64,000 nt of DNA from Microbacterium hominis NBRC 15708 (GCF_001592125.1 NZ_BCWI01000019.1:1-64000); one strand, 5' to 3'. Numbered from the stretch's first letter, positions 36,165 to 45,542 are shown. Translations and numbers: made by a program. Notes: generated by a model not told the origin, from the sequence alone.

Positions 36165-37210
36165 CGGGTCTCTCCTCGGGTTGCGGCGCCGACCGGTTCG
36201 CCGACCTCGGCATCCAGGCGCTCGTCGACGGCGCGCTCCGCGGCATCCGTCTCATCGGCCGCGCTCGCGCCGCCGCGGGTGCGGCCGGCGGTGCGCAGCC
36301 GCGCGTCGAGCACGGGGTAGAGCAGATCGACGATCAGGTTGATGACGACGAAGGCGACGGTGGAGATCACGACCACGGCCAGCAGCACCGGGGTGTCGCG
36401 GTTCGCGACGGCCTGGGCGGTGAGCTGGCCGATGCCGGCCCGCGCGAACACCGTCTCGGTGACGACGGCGCCGCCGACGAGCTCGCCGAACAGCAGACCC
36501 GCCATCGTGAGCGTCGGCAGGAGGGCATTGCGGGCGACGTTGCGCCACAGCAACCACGGCGTGCTCGCGCCGCGGGCGCGGACGACCGCGACGAACGGCT
36601 GCTCGCGCACCTCGTCGATCGAGCGCATGAGCACCTGCGCCAGCGGAGCGGCGATCGGGATCGCGAGCGTGATCACGGGCAGGATGAGCGCCTGCACCGG
36701 GTCGGCCCCGATCACCGGGACGAGCCCCAGGCGGAACGAGAAGACCTGGATCAGGATGATGCCGATCCAGAAGACCGGCAGCGAGACGAACAGCGGGGGG
36801 ATGCTGCGGAAGACGCGCCGCAGGGCCCGCCCGGCGCCGTACGTCGCGGTGAACGCGATCGTCACCGCCAGGAAGACCGCGAGCGCGAGGCCGAGCACGG
36901 CCAGCGTGAGCGTCGGCGGCAACGCGGTGGCGACCAGGTCGGAGACGGCCGCGCCGCTGGCCACCGAGTAGCCGAAGTCTCCCGTCAGGAAGCCCGCGAT
37001 CGAGCGGAAGTACTGGACGATGAGCGGCTGATCGGCACCCAGCGACTGGCGGATCGCCTCGATCTGCTCGGGGGTGAGCCCCAGCTCGGGGCTCCCGTAC
37101 CGGGCGATGACGGCATCGCCCGGGAGGGCCGCCAGCAGCAGATAGGCCGCCGTGTAGGCCAGAGCGAGGACGAGCACCGCCTGGCCCACACGACGAAGGA
37201 CGTACGACAT
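36161..37210 (-). CDS. Dpp/Opp-type ABC permease (DppB-like)
   Basis: 349 residues: short N-terminus with one membrane helix, periplasmic loop, then five helices. EVREQPFVAVVRARGASTPW is the ABC-ATPase contact loop. The C-terminal tail (about 310-349) is unusually long, charged and low-complexity (GGASAADETDAAERAVDERLD). Downstream of the binding protein by 34 bp, across a hairpin. Confidence 0.9.
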   Translation of the reverse strand: MSYVLRRVGQAVLVLALAYTAAYLLLAALPGDAVIARYGSPELGLTPEQIEAIRQSLGADQPLIVQYFRSIAGFLTGDFGYSVASGAAVSDLVATALPPTLTLAVLGLALAVFLAVTIAFTATYGAGRALRRVFRSIPPLFVSLPVFWIGIILIQVFSFRLGLVPVIGADPVQALILPVITLAIPIAAPLAQVLMRSIDEVREQPFVAVVRARGASTPWLLWRNVARNALLPTLTMAGLLFGELVGGAVVTETVFARAGIGQLTAQAVANRDTPVLLAVVVISTVAFVVINLIVDLLYPVLDARLRTAGRTRGGASAADETDAAERAVDERLDAEVGEPVGAATRGETR

Positions 37211-37221
37211 GGATTCTCCGT

Positions 37222-37244
37222 GAACCGGTCCGGGAACCGGGTTC
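37222..37244. terminator. Intercistronic hairpin after the binding-protein gene
   Basis: GAACCGG (37222-37228) pairs with CCGGGTTC (37237-37244) with one bulge, directly after the binding-protein stop. Such stems commonly protect the abundant binding-protein mRNA and attenuate the permease genes. Confidence 0.5.
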
Positions 37245-38900
37245 TCAGCCTGCGAGCCAGGTCGAGTAGAACGTCGGGCGACCGACCGACTCCGTCTCGA
37301 AGCCCTGCACCTTGGCGGTCAGGCCGAACACCTGCGGCTCCTCGAAGATCGGCAGGATGTACGCGTTCTCGGCGAGGTACTTCTGCGCCGCCTCGGACGC
37401 CGCCTGACGCTCGGCCGTCGTGGGCTCGGACGCGATCGCCTGCAGCAGCGTGTCGAGCTCCGGGTCGCCGACGGTGCCGTCGGCCGGGTTGAGGTTGAGC
37501 AGCGTGTTGCGGTTCTTGGAGAAGTACTGCGACTTCAGCACATCGAAGTCCGCGCGGCCGACCATCGAGTGGTACACCTGGATCGTGCTCTGATCGGTCG
37601 ACGCCTTGGTCTGCGCGGCCATGTCGCCCGCGAACAGCGACACCTGGATGCCGAGCTTGCCCAGCTGCTCCTGGATGAGGGTCACGACCTCCTTGGAGCG
37701 CGGCTGCGGCAGCGCCTCGTTGAAGGAGAGCGTCAGCTTCTCGCCGTCCTTCGCGCGGATGCCGTCGGAGCCGAGCGTCCAGCCGGCCTCGTCGAGCAGG
37801 GTGGCCGCTTTCTCCGGGTCGTACGTGTAGTACGACGAGGTGTCGACGTAGCCGAGGGCGGTCGTGGCGAGCGCACCGGTGGCGAGGGGGTAGTTCTTCG
37901 TGAACAGGGTGTCGACGATCTTCTGACGGTCGATGCCGGCGATGATCGCCTGGCGCACCCGCACGTCGGCCAGACGCGGCTCGCGGAAGCGGAAGCTCAG
38001 GCCGTTGTTGACGCCGTTGGTCGCGGCGGCGTGCAGCGACAGGCCGCCGGCCGCGAACTGGGCCTCGTCGGGTGCGGGGATGTTGCGGGCGATGTCGGCC
38101 TGGCCGGCGACGACCGTGCCGACGCGCACGCTGTTCTCGGCGGCGACGACGTAGTCGATGCCGTCGAGGTAGGCGGCGCCCTGGTGCTTCAGCGACGGCG
38201 GCGCCCAGTTGTAGTCCTTGCGCGCGGTCACGCTGGTCTGCGTGCCGATCTGCTCGTCGGAGATGACGAACGGGCCGCTGCCGATGATCTTGGTGGCGTT
38301 GCCGGGGCCGAACTGCTCGCTCGTGCGGTCGAGCGTCGCGTCGGAGAGCAGCCCCGAGTTGATGGTCGAGACGGCCTGGGCGAATCCGGGCGACGGCGCC
38401 GTGAAGTGGAAGACGACCGTGTGCTCGCCGGTGACCTCACCGTGGTCGTAGTTGTTGATCGCCTCGGACACGGTCAGGGCGCGACCCTTGTCGCCCTTGC
38501 CGTAGAGGTCGATGTTCTTGACGACGTTGGCCGCGGTCAGCGGCGTGCCGTCGGAGTAGGTGACGTCGGTGCGCAGATCGAACGTGTACTCGGTCGCGTC
38601 GTCGTTGACCTTGTAGTCGGTCGCGATCCACGGCTCGAGCTCGAGCGTCTCGGGGTTCTGGTAGAGCAGACGGTCGGTGATGTTGTTGACGATGCCGCCG
38701 TTGGGGTAGAAGCCCGCGGACGGCGGATACAGCGTCGTCCAGGTCTGCGGCTCGAGGTAGGTCAGGGTGCCGCCGGTCTTCGGCTCGCCGCTGCCGTCCG
38801 AGGCGGACGGAGCGGAGGCGCCGGAGGCGCAGCCGGCGAGGAGGGCGACCACGGCGACGGTGGATGCCGCCGCGAGGGCCGTGCGGGTGAATCGGGACAT
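37245..38900 (-). CDS. Dpp-type ABC substrate-binding lipoprotein (KPN_01854-like)
   Basis: 551 residues, SBP family 5. The signal with lipobox LLAGC (near residues 19-23) predicts a membrane-anchored lipoprotein on the outer face. EPKTGGTLTYLEPQTWTTLYP begins the domain; RVRQAIIAGIDRQKI is the family signature. The first gene of a nine-gene operon with the KPN_01858/Avi_7169/Avi_7170-type enzymes, matching the KPN_01854 binding-protein family by context. Ligand unknown: peptide-like or N-acylated compounds are typical for family 5. GGAG six bases before the ATG. Confidence 0.92.
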   Translation of the reverse strand: MSRFTRTALAAASTVAVVALLAGCASGASAPSASDGSGEPKTGGTLTYLEPQTWTTLYPPSAGFYPNGGIVNNITDRLLYQNPETLELEPWIATDYKVNDDATEYTFDLRTDVTYSDGTPLTAANVVKNIDLYGKGDKGRALTVSEAINNYDHGEVTGEHTVVFHFTAPSPGFAQAVSTINSGLLSDATLDRTSEQFGPGNATKIIGSGPFVISDEQIGTQTSVTARKDYNWAPPSLKHQGAAYLDGIDYVVAAENSVRVGTVVAGQADIARNIPAPDEAQFAAGGLSLHAAATNGVNNGLSFRFREPRLADVRVRQAIIAGIDRQKIVDTLFTKNYPLATGALATTALGYVDTSSYYTYDPEKAATLLDEAGWTLGSDGIRAKDGEKLTLSFNEALPQPRSKEVVTLIQEQLGKLGIQVSLFAGDMAAQTKASTDQSTIQVYHSMVGRADFDVLKSQYFSKNRNTLLNLNPADGTVGDPELDTLLQAIASEPTTAERQAASEAAQKYLAENAYILPIFEEPQVFGLTAKVQGFETESVGRPTFYSTWLAG

Positions 38901-39030
38901 GGTGGTCTCCTGGGATGCGCCGGATGGCGCTGCGGTGTTCGGGATGATCCAGCCCACCATGCGACCCGAGGGCGGAGCCAGTCGCCGGTCACGGGGCGTA
39001 AGCGTTCGTCACGAAACGTCATACGCGCTG

Positions 39031-39150
39031 CGTTTCGACTCGCTGCGCTCGCTCAACGACCGGCGGGAGCGACCCTCCGCGCTCGCTCGACGACCGGCGC
39101 CCGCCTCAGCCCCGGTCGTTGAGCGAGCGGCGCAGCCGCGAGTCGAAACG
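39031..39150. repeat. REPIN-like inverted repeat, three related arms
   Basis: The arm at 39031-39063 (ending TCGCTCAACGACCGG) is the reverse complement, with two small gaps, of 39112-39150 (beginning CCGGTCGTTGAGCGAGCG). A partial direct copy lies at about 39079-39098. Total 120 bp, between the binding-protein gene and treY on the same strand. The same family lies inside treY at 40712-40826. This repeat type is, to my recollection, widespread in Microbacteriaceae. Apart from it the 275-bp gap holds the promoter region of the Dpp operon, with no clear -35/-10. Confidence 0.9.
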
Positions 39151-39175
39151 CCCCGGCCCCGTCCGCGTCGAGCGG

Positions 39176-41677
39176 TCAGTCGGCCGCGACCAGCAGCGCG
39201 ACCGGCAGGTCGGCGAGCACGGCGGCCAGGGGCGCGGCCCCGCCGGCGAGCTCGCGGCCCGTGAACGCATCGCGCCAGCGCCCCGCGGGCAGCAGCACCG
39301 CGGTGTCGCCCCAGCCGCCGCGCGCCGCGAGCCCGACGGGCAGACGCGTCGCCACCGCGATCGCACCGCCCCGGTCGAACGCGACGGCGTGCGCGGATGC
39401 CGCGCCGACGACGGGCAGCGGCGTGTACCGCGTGAACAGGTCGGGCCGGTCGCGGCGCAGCCGCAGGGTCCGCGACACGACGAGGAGCTTGGCGCCGCCG
39501 GTGCCGTCGAGCGGCGGCATCCACCCGTCGTCGAGCCGTGCGAGCAGCGCGCGGCGGCCGGCGAAGTCGACGGGGCGGCGGTTGTCGGGGTCGACGAGCG
39601 AGAGGTCCCACAGCTCCGTGCCCTGGTAGACGTCGGGCACGCCGGGTCCGGCCAGCTGCAGCAGCTTCGCCGACAGGGAGTTCGATCGGCCCGCCTCCAC
39701 CACCTCGGCGACGAGCGCCTCGACCGTCGGCCGCGCGGACGCGAACGCGGCATCCACGATCCCGTGGACCCGCGCCTCGAAGGCCTCGTCGGGGTCCGTC
39801 CAGCTCGTACCCACCCCGCCCTCGCGGGCCGCCTTCTCGGCGTAGCCGTGCAGGCGCTCGGGCAGGGCGGGGTCGTCCGACCACGCGCCGATCACCGCCT
39901 GCCACAGGAGCGCATCGAGGGGGCCGTCGCCGGTGGACGCCGCCGCACGGAGCGCGTCCAGCGCCTCGGCCCAGCGACCGGGGATCTCCGCGAGCACCGA
40001 GAGGCGCGCCCGCACGTCCTCGGAGCGCTTCGTGTCGTGCGTCGTCAGGGCCGTCAGGGTGTGCGGCCACGAGGCCTGGCGACGCGCGAACGCGGCGTGG
40101 AGTCCGGCGACGTCGAGCGCGAACAGCGACGGATCGCCGCCGACCTCGGTGAGCGACGTCAGCCGCGTGTACCGGTAGAACGCGCGGTCCTCCACGCCCT
40201 TGGCGGTCACCGGGCCGGTGGTCTGCATGAAGCGCCGCGACAGCTCGGCGTCCGCATCGGCGACGACCTCCGCCAGCGCGACGAGGGCATCGGCGAGGTC
40301 GGGCCGGCGCGCGGATGCCGTGGCCACGGCATCCGCCAGCAGCTCGCGGCCGGCCGGGAGGTACGCGCGGTAGACGGGGAAGGCGGCGAGCAGCTCCGCG
40401 AACGCGTCACGCGCACGGGCGTCGCCGAGGTCGGCGCGCACGGCGTCCGGCAGGCAGCGGATGAGGCGACCGACCTCGGCGGCCTGCGACGTGTCGGCGA
40501 TCTCGCGTTTGGTGCCGCCGATCATGTCGTGCCAGTCCCCCGGCCCGCCGCGCAAGCGCTCGTCGAGCGCGGTCAGCGCCGGCGCACCGGCGGGGTCGAC
40601 GAGCACCCGGTCGATCTCGCCGAGGGCGTCGTAGCCGGTGGTGCCGTCGGTGGCCCACCAGCCGGGCAGCTCCTCCCCCGGCTCGAGGATCTTCTCGACG
40701 TAGACGGGGATGCGCTTCGACGCGGCGCTGCGCGCCTCGCTCAACGACCGGGAAGCATCCTCCTCCCCCGCCGAGCGGGAAGCGCCCACGTGCCGGTCGT
40801 CGAGCGCGCGCAGCGCATCGGAGCGCGCCTCCCGCGCGTCCGCGACCGCCGCGGCGAGCGCGTCGAGGTAGCCGCCCGGATCGGCGAGGCCGTCGGGGTG
40901 GTCGATGCGCAGCCCGTCGACGAGCCCCTCGCGCACCCACCGCAGGATCTCCTCGTGCGACGCGGCGAAGACCTCGGGAAGCTCCACCCGTACGCCCGCG
41001 AGCGAGGTGACGGTGAAGAAGCGCCGGTAGTTCAGCTCCTCGGCATCCCGCCGCCACGACGTCACCCGCCAGTGCTGCCGCTCCAGCACGTCGCGCACCG
41101 CGAGGCGGTCGGTCGTCGCGTGCAGCGGCGCGGTGCCGGGGGCCAGCGGCAGCACGAGCTCGTAGTAGCGCGCCGTGCCGAAACCGTCGTCGTCGCCTGC
41201 CGGCGGTGCCACCTCGATCTCGCCGCGACCGAGCACCTCGTCGAGCGTCCCGCCGAGCACCGGCAGCACGACGCGCTCGGCGCCGTGCTCCCAGTCGATG
41301 TCGAACGCGGCCGCGTGCGCCGAGCGGCGCCCGTGGGTGAGCACGTCCCACCACCACGGGTTCTCGGTCGGGTCGGCGACGCCCTGATGGTTCGGCACGA
41401 TGTCCACGAGGATGCCGAGACCGGCGTCACGTGCCGCCGCGACGAAACGCGACAGCCCGCCCGGACCGCCGCGGTCGGCGTCCACGCGCGTGGGGTCGAC
41501 GACGTCGTAGCCGTGGTCGGAGCCGGCCGCCGCCTGCAGGATCGGTGACAGGTAGGCCCACTCGACGCCGAGGTCGCGCAGATAGCCGGTGACGGTGGCC
41601 GCGGCATCCAGGTCGAACGACGCCCGCACCTGGAGGCGGTAGGTCGAGGCGGGGCGGGGCGCCGTGGCATCCGACAT
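39176..41677 (-). CDS. treY: Malto-oligosyltrehalose synthase
   Basis: GH13 intramolecular transglucosylase (833 residues) that turns the reducing end of maltodextrin into a trehalose unit, the substrate for TreZ. Opening TYRLQVRASFDLDAA and YLSPILQAAAGSDHGYDVVD are diagnostic; the nucleophile is D259 in LRIDHPDGL, the acid/base glutamate is in VYVEKILEPGE. Between these motifs, residues about 284-322 are a Ser/Arg/Ala-rich insert encoded by a REPIN-like repeat in frame. The ATG at 41677 lies 2 bp after the glgX stop, so both are coupled. Confidence 0.93.
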   Translation of the reverse strand: MSDATAPRPASTYRLQVRASFDLDAAATVTGYLRDLGVEWAYLSPILQAAAGSDHGYDVVDPTRVDADRGGPGGLSRFVAAARDAGLGILVDIVPNHQGVADPTENPWWWDVLTHGRRSAHAAAFDIDWEHGAERVVLPVLGGTLDEVLGRGEIEVAPPAGDDDGFGTARYYELVLPLAPGTAPLHATTDRLAVRDVLERQHWRVTSWRRDAEELNYRRFFTVTSLAGVRVELPEVFAASHEEILRWVREGLVDGLRIDHPDGLADPGGYLDALAAAVADAREARSDALRALDDRHVGASRSAGEEDASRSLSEARSAASKRIPVYVEKILEPGEELPGWWATDGTTGYDALGEIDRVLVDPAGAPALTALDERLRGGPGDWHDMIGGTKREIADTSQAAEVGRLIRCLPDAVRADLGDARARDAFAELLAAFPVYRAYLPAGRELLADAVATASARRPDLADALVALAEVVADADAELSRRFMQTTGPVTAKGVEDRAFYRYTRLTSLTEVGGDPSLFALDVAGLHAAFARRQASWPHTLTALTTHDTKRSEDVRARLSVLAEIPGRWAEALDALRAAASTGDGPLDALLWQAVIGAWSDDPALPERLHGYAEKAAREGGVGTSWTDPDEAFEARVHGIVDAAFASARPTVEALVAEVVEAGRSNSLSAKLLQLAGPGVPDVYQGTELWDLSLVDPDNRRPVDFAGRRALLARLDDGWMPPLDGTGGAKLLVVSRTLRLRRDRPDLFTRYTPLPVVGAASAHAVAFDRGGAIAVATRLPVGLAARGGWGDTAVLLPAGRWRDAFTGRELAGGAAPLAAVLADLPVALLVAAD
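40712..40826. repeat. REPIN-like element inside treY
   Basis: Arm 40712-40751 (ending CTCGCTCAACGACCGG) and inverted arm 40793-40826 (beginning CCGGTCGTCGAGCG) repeat the intergenic element at 39031-39150, with similar total length (115 bp). It is open in the treY frame and adds about 38 residues. Its arms are more diverged than those of the intergenic copy, suggesting an old insertion that has been kept in frame. Confidence 0.8.
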
Positions 41678-41679
41678 GA

Positions 41680-43890
41680 TCAGTGCGGCAGCTCGGCCTG
41701 CGGCGCGGGAGAGCGGACGATGTCGATCGGCACCGTGAGGGCGGCGAGCGACGCGGCGACCGAATGGTCGACGTCGGGCTTCTCCTCCTGATAGTCGCGC
41801 AGGACGATCAGCGAGCGCCCCGCCAGCTCGATGGCCTCTCCGCCGTCGCGCGGGTACGTGTCGGTGAGCTGGCCGGTCGTGTCGACCACGATCTCCCACT
41901 TCGGGCTGAACTCGGCGCGCGGGATCGTGAACTCGAGCCCTTCGTCACCCGCGTTGAACAGGATGAAGAAGTGGCGGTCCTCGATCTGCTCGCCGCGACG
42001 GTCGCGCTCACGGATGCCGGCGCCGTTGAGGAACACGCCGACGGCGCGCCCGAAGCCCGACTCCCAGTCCTCCGGTTGCATCTCGGTGCCGTCGGGACGC
42101 AGCCACGCGATGTCCGGCAGCGGAGCCCCCTCTTCGCGGCGGACGGGGCGCCCGTCGAAGAAGCGGCTGCGCCGGAAGGTCGGGTGCTCGCGGCGCAGGC
42201 GCGCGAGCGCCGCCGTGAACTCGACCAGCGGCTGATCGACGTGGCTCCAGTCGATCCACGTGATCTCGTTGTCCTGCGCGTAGCCGTTGTTGTTGCCGCC
42301 CTGCGTGCGTCCGAGCTCGTCGCCGTGCGAGATCATCGGCACGCCCTGGCTCAGCAGCAGGGTCGCGAGGAAGTTGCGCTGCTGGCGGGCGCGCAGCGTG
42401 AGAACGCCCTGGTCGTCGGTGGGGCCCTCGACGCCGCAGTTCCAGGACCGGTTGTGCGATTCGCCGTCGTTGTTGTCCTCGCCGTTGGCCTCGTTGTGCT
42501 TCTCGTTGTACGACACGAGGTCGCGGAGCGTGAAGCCGTCGTGGGCGGTGACGAAGTTGATGGATGCCACGGGTCGCCGCCCCGAGTTCTCGTAGAGGTC
42601 CGCCGAGCCGGTCAGGCGCGACGCGAACTCGCCGAGGGTGGCCGGCTCGCCGCGCCACAGGTCGCGGACGGTGTCGCGGTACTTGCCGTTCCACTCCGTC
42701 CACTGCGGCGGGAAGTTGCCCACCTGGTAGCCACCGGGGCCGATGTCCCACGGCTCGGCGATGAGCTTGACCTGCGAGATCACCGGATCCTGCTGCACGA
42801 TCTCGAAGAAGGCCGCGAGCCGGTCGACCTCGTAGAACTCGCGGGCGAGGGTCGCGGCGAGGTCGAACCGGAAGCCGTCGACGTGCATCTCGAGCACCCA
42901 GTAGCGCAGCGAGTCCATGATCAGCTGCAGCGTGTGCGGGTTGCCCACGTTCATGCTGTTGCCGGTGCCGGTGTAGTCGGTGTAGTACCGCTTGTCGTCG
43001 GCCTCGAGGCGGTAATACGCCTCGTTGTCGATGCCGCGCATGGAGAGGGTCGGGCCCAGGTGGTTGCCCTCCGCGGTGTGGTTGTAGACCACGTCGAGGA
43101 TGACCTCGATGCCGACGGCGTGCAGCGCCTTCACCATGCTCTTGAACTCCTGCACCTGCTGGCCGCGCTGGCCGGTCGAGGCGTAGGTGTTCTGCGGGGC
43201 GAGGAAGGCGATCGTGTTGTAGCCCCAGTAGTTGCTGAGACCCTTCTCCTGCAGCGTGGAGTCGTTGACGAACTGGTGCACCGGCATGAGCTCGATGGCC
43301 GTGACGCCGATGTGCTTGAGGTGCTCGATGATCGCCGGGTGCGCGATCGCGCTGTAGGTGCCGCGGATCTCCTCGGGGATCTCCGGGTGCAGCTCGGTGA
43401 GGCCCTTCACGTGGGCCTCGTAGATGACGGTCTCGGCATACGGCGTCTTCGGCTGCCGGTCGCCGGCCCAGTCGAAGAACGGGTTGACGACGACGCCCTT
43501 CATCATCGCGTGCGCCGAATCCTCGTCGTTGCGGGAGTCGGGGTCGCCGAAGTCGTAGCCGAACACCTCCTGGCCCCACTGCACCTGACCCTCGACGGCC
43601 TTCGCGTAGGGGTCGAGCAGCAGCTTGTTCGGGTTGAAGCGCTGGCCGTTCGCCGGGTCGTTCGGCCCGTGGACGCGGTAGCCGTAGCGCTGGCCCGGCT
43701 GCACGGTCGGCAGGTAGACGTGCCAGACGAACGCGTCGACGTCGCGCATCTCGATGCGCGTCTCCTTGCCCCGGTCACCGAACAGGCAGAGCTCGACCCG
43801 CTCCGCGCCCTCGCTGAAGAGAGCGAAGTTGGTTCCGCTGCCGTCGAAGGTCGCCCCGAGCGGGTACGCGGATCCTGGCCATGACTGCAT
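41680..43890 (-). CDS. glgX: Glycogen debranching enzyme GlgX/TreX
   Basis: GH13 isoamylase-type enzyme (736 residues) that removes side chains from glycogen to feed TreY. N-terminal CBM48 domain (1-150: YPLGATFDGSGTNFALFSE), then the catalytic barrel with nucleophile D343 in GFRFDLAATL and acid/base E in IAEPWDIGPGGYQ; SHGDELGRTQGGNNN is typical. Starts at 43890 because AGGGAG lies six bases upstream; longer in-frame starts lack one. Upstream of treY with a 2-bp gap. Confidence 0.95.
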   Translation of the reverse strand: MQSWPGSAYPLGATFDGSGTNFALFSEGAERVELCLFGDRGKETRIEMRDVDAFVWHVYLPTVQPGQRYGYRVHGPNDPANGQRFNPNKLLLDPYAKAVEGQVQWGQEVFGYDFGDPDSRNDEDSAHAMMKGVVVNPFFDWAGDRQPKTPYAETVIYEAHVKGLTELHPEIPEEIRGTYSAIAHPAIIEHLKHIGVTAIELMPVHQFVNDSTLQEKGLSNYWGYNTIAFLAPQNTYASTGQRGQQVQEFKSMVKALHAVGIEVILDVVYNHTAEGNHLGPTLSMRGIDNEAYYRLEADDKRYYTDYTGTGNSMNVGNPHTLQLIMDSLRYWVLEMHVDGFRFDLAATLAREFYEVDRLAAFFEIVQQDPVISQVKLIAEPWDIGPGGYQVGNFPPQWTEWNGKYRDTVRDLWRGEPATLGEFASRLTGSADLYENSGRRPVASINFVTAHDGFTLRDLVSYNEKHNEANGEDNNDGESHNRSWNCGVEGPTDDQGVLTLRARQQRNFLATLLLSQGVPMISHGDELGRTQGGNNNGYAQDNEITWIDWSHVDQPLVEFTAALARLRREHPTFRRSRFFDGRPVRREEGAPLPDIAWLRPDGTEMQPEDWESGFGRAVGVFLNGAGIRERDRRGEQIEDRHFFILFNAGDEGLEFTIPRAEFSPKWEIVVDTTGQLTDTYPRDGGEAIELAGRSLIVLRDYQEEKPDVDHSVAASLAALTVPIDIVRSPAPQAELPH

Positions 43891-44055
43891 GTGCGACTCC
43901 CTGTTCGATGACATCGCTCGGTGACATCGCTGCCACACCGTGACGAGACCGCCCCGTGACGAGATCAGCCTAGGGGGCGGATCCTCGCACCGGGGTGTCG
44001 GGCGGTGGGTCTGGACGGGGGCTCGCGGAGTTGCTATGCACCCGCGGCATCCCCG

Positions 44056-44122
44056 CGAGAAACCAGCCCCGGCGCGAGAAAGACGTGCGGACGGGATGTC
44101 TCGTGTCGGGGATGGTTTCTCG
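44056..44122. repeat. Long-loop inverted repeat, 16-bp arms
   Basis: CGAGAAACCAGCCCCG at 44056-44071 pairs with 44107-44122 with one mismatch; the 35-bp loop contains a shorter nested CGAGA/TCTCG pair. It lies in the 270-bp gap between glgX and xylB (both reverse strand). Nothing else obvious is in this gap except the glgX ribosome-binding site. Confidence 0.85.
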
Positions 44123-44160
44123 ACGGCTGCCGGATGCCGGCTCGGGCGAGGGGGATGCCG

Positions 44161-45459
44161 TCAGGCGGGGAGGAGGCGGGCGGCTTGGCGGGCGGCGCCG
44201 AGCGCGACGTACTCCCCCGGTGCGGGCACCTCGACCGGCACGCCCAGCACGTCGGGCGCGATGCGGCGGACGGCCGCCGACTGCGCCCCACCCCCGACGA
44301 GCAGCGCGCGCTCGATCGGCACGCCGAGCCCGCGGATCGCGTCGAGGCCGGCGGCGAGCCCGCGCAGCATCCCCTCGACGGCGGCGCGGGCGAGGTTCTC
44401 GCGCGTCGTGGAGGCGAGCGTCATCCCGGTCAGCTCCGCGGTCGCGTCGGGCAGGTTCGGTGTGCGCTCGCCTTCGAAGTAGGGCAGCAGCCGCAGCCCG
44501 CCGGCCCCGGATGCCGCGGCCAGCGCGAGGGCGCTGAGCCCGTCGTGGTCGACGGCGAGCAGCCGGGCGGTCACGTCGAGCACACGCGCGGCGTTGAGCG
44601 TCGCCACCAGCGGGAGGAAGTGGCCGTCGGCATCGGCGAAGCCCGCGACGGTGCCGGTCGGGTCGATCGTCCGCTCCGCGCTGACGGCGAACACCGTGCC
44701 GCTGGTCCCGATCGACACGACGACATCGCCGACACCGGCTCCGACCCCGAAGGCCGCCGCCGCGTTGTCGCCGGCGCCCGCGCCGACGCGGCGCCCGTCG
44801 GCATCCGCGACCGACTCGAGCGGGCCGAGCACCCGCGGCAGCGCGGCGTCGTGGCCGAGGGCGGCGACGAGCAGGTCGCGGTCGTAGCCGTCGGTCGCCG
44901 GATCCCAGTAGCCGGTGCCCGACGCGTCGGAGCGATCGGTGATCAGCTCGTCGAACGCCGGGGCGCCGTCGGCGACGGGGCCGTAGCCGCGCAGCCGCCA
45001 CGTCAGCCAGTCGTGCGGGAGCGCCACGGCGGCGACGGCCGCGGAGTTGTCGGGTTCGGCGTCGCGCAGCCACCGGAGCTTCGTGATCGTGAACGAGGCC
45101 ACGGGCACGACTCCCGTGCGCGCGGCCAGGGCGTCGGCGCCGAACTCGGCGATCAGATCCGCCGCCGCCCCCGCCGAGCGGGTGTCGTTCCACAGCAGGG
45201 CGTCGCGCACGACCCGACCCTGCGCGTCGAGGGCGACCATGCCGTGCTGCTGCCCGCCGATCGCCCAGGCCGCGACGTCGGCGATGCCGCCGGCATCCGC
45301 GATCGCCGCCTGCAGCGCGACCCACCACGCCTCGGGATCGACGCTCGTGCCGTCGGGATGCGACGCACGCCCCGTCCGCACGACGGCGCCCGTCGCGGCG
45401 TCGACGATGACGACCTTGCAGGACTGCGTCGAGCTGTCGACGCCCATCACGAGTGCCAT
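44161..45459 (-). CDS. xylB: Xylulokinase
   Basis: FGGY kinase of 432 residues phosphorylating D-xylulose to xylulose 5-phosphate. [11 protein letters not shown] is the phosphate-binding start, [12 protein letters not shown] the FGGY/xylulokinase signature, LLWNDTRS and VGGGAQS the substrate/ATP region. Downstream of xylA across a strong hairpin (45491-45542), which probably lowers its expression. A paralogue with closely similar sequence is at 54703-56169. Confidence 0.95.
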   Translation of the reverse strand: MALVMGVDSSTQSCKVVIVDAATGAVVRTGRASHPDGTSVDPEAWWVALQAAIADAGGIADVAAWAIGGQQHGMVALDAQGRVVRDALLWNDTRSAGAAADLIAEFGADALAARTGVVPVASFTITKLRWLRDAEPDNSAAVAAVALPHDWLTWRLRGYGPVADGAPAFDELITDRSDASGTGYWDPATDGYDRDLLVAALGHDAALPRVLGPLESVADADGRRVGAGAGDNAAAAFGVGAGVGDVVVSIGTSGTVFAVSAERTIDPTGTVAGFADADGHFLPLVATLNAARVLDVTARLLAVDHDGLSALALAAASGAGGLRLLPYFEGERTPNLPDATAELTGMTLASTTRENLARAAVEGMLRGLAAGLDAIRGLGVPIERALLVGGGAQSAAVRRIAPDVLGVPVEVPAPGEYVALGAARQAARLLPA

Positions 45460-45490
45460 GTCGGCATCCTCATCTCTTCGTGAGTCGGGG

Positions 45491-45542
45491 GCGTCCGCGC
45501 GTGAGACCCCGGCCGGACGACCAGGGTCTCACGCGCGGACGC
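45491..45542. repeat. Perfect 19-bp inverted repeat between xylA and xylB
   Basis: GCGTCCGCGCGTGAGACCC at 45491-45509 is fully complementary to 45524-45542, with a 14-bp loop. It forms a very stable hairpin in the xylA-xylB intercistronic region, either partial terminator or mRNA stabiliser, or a member of the inverted-repeat class seen elsewhere. Confidence 0.9.

Noticed and set aside
39031..39150. Insertion-sequence remnant
   Set aside because: No transposase fragment or target duplication was seen; the layout fits a REPIN-like repeat better.
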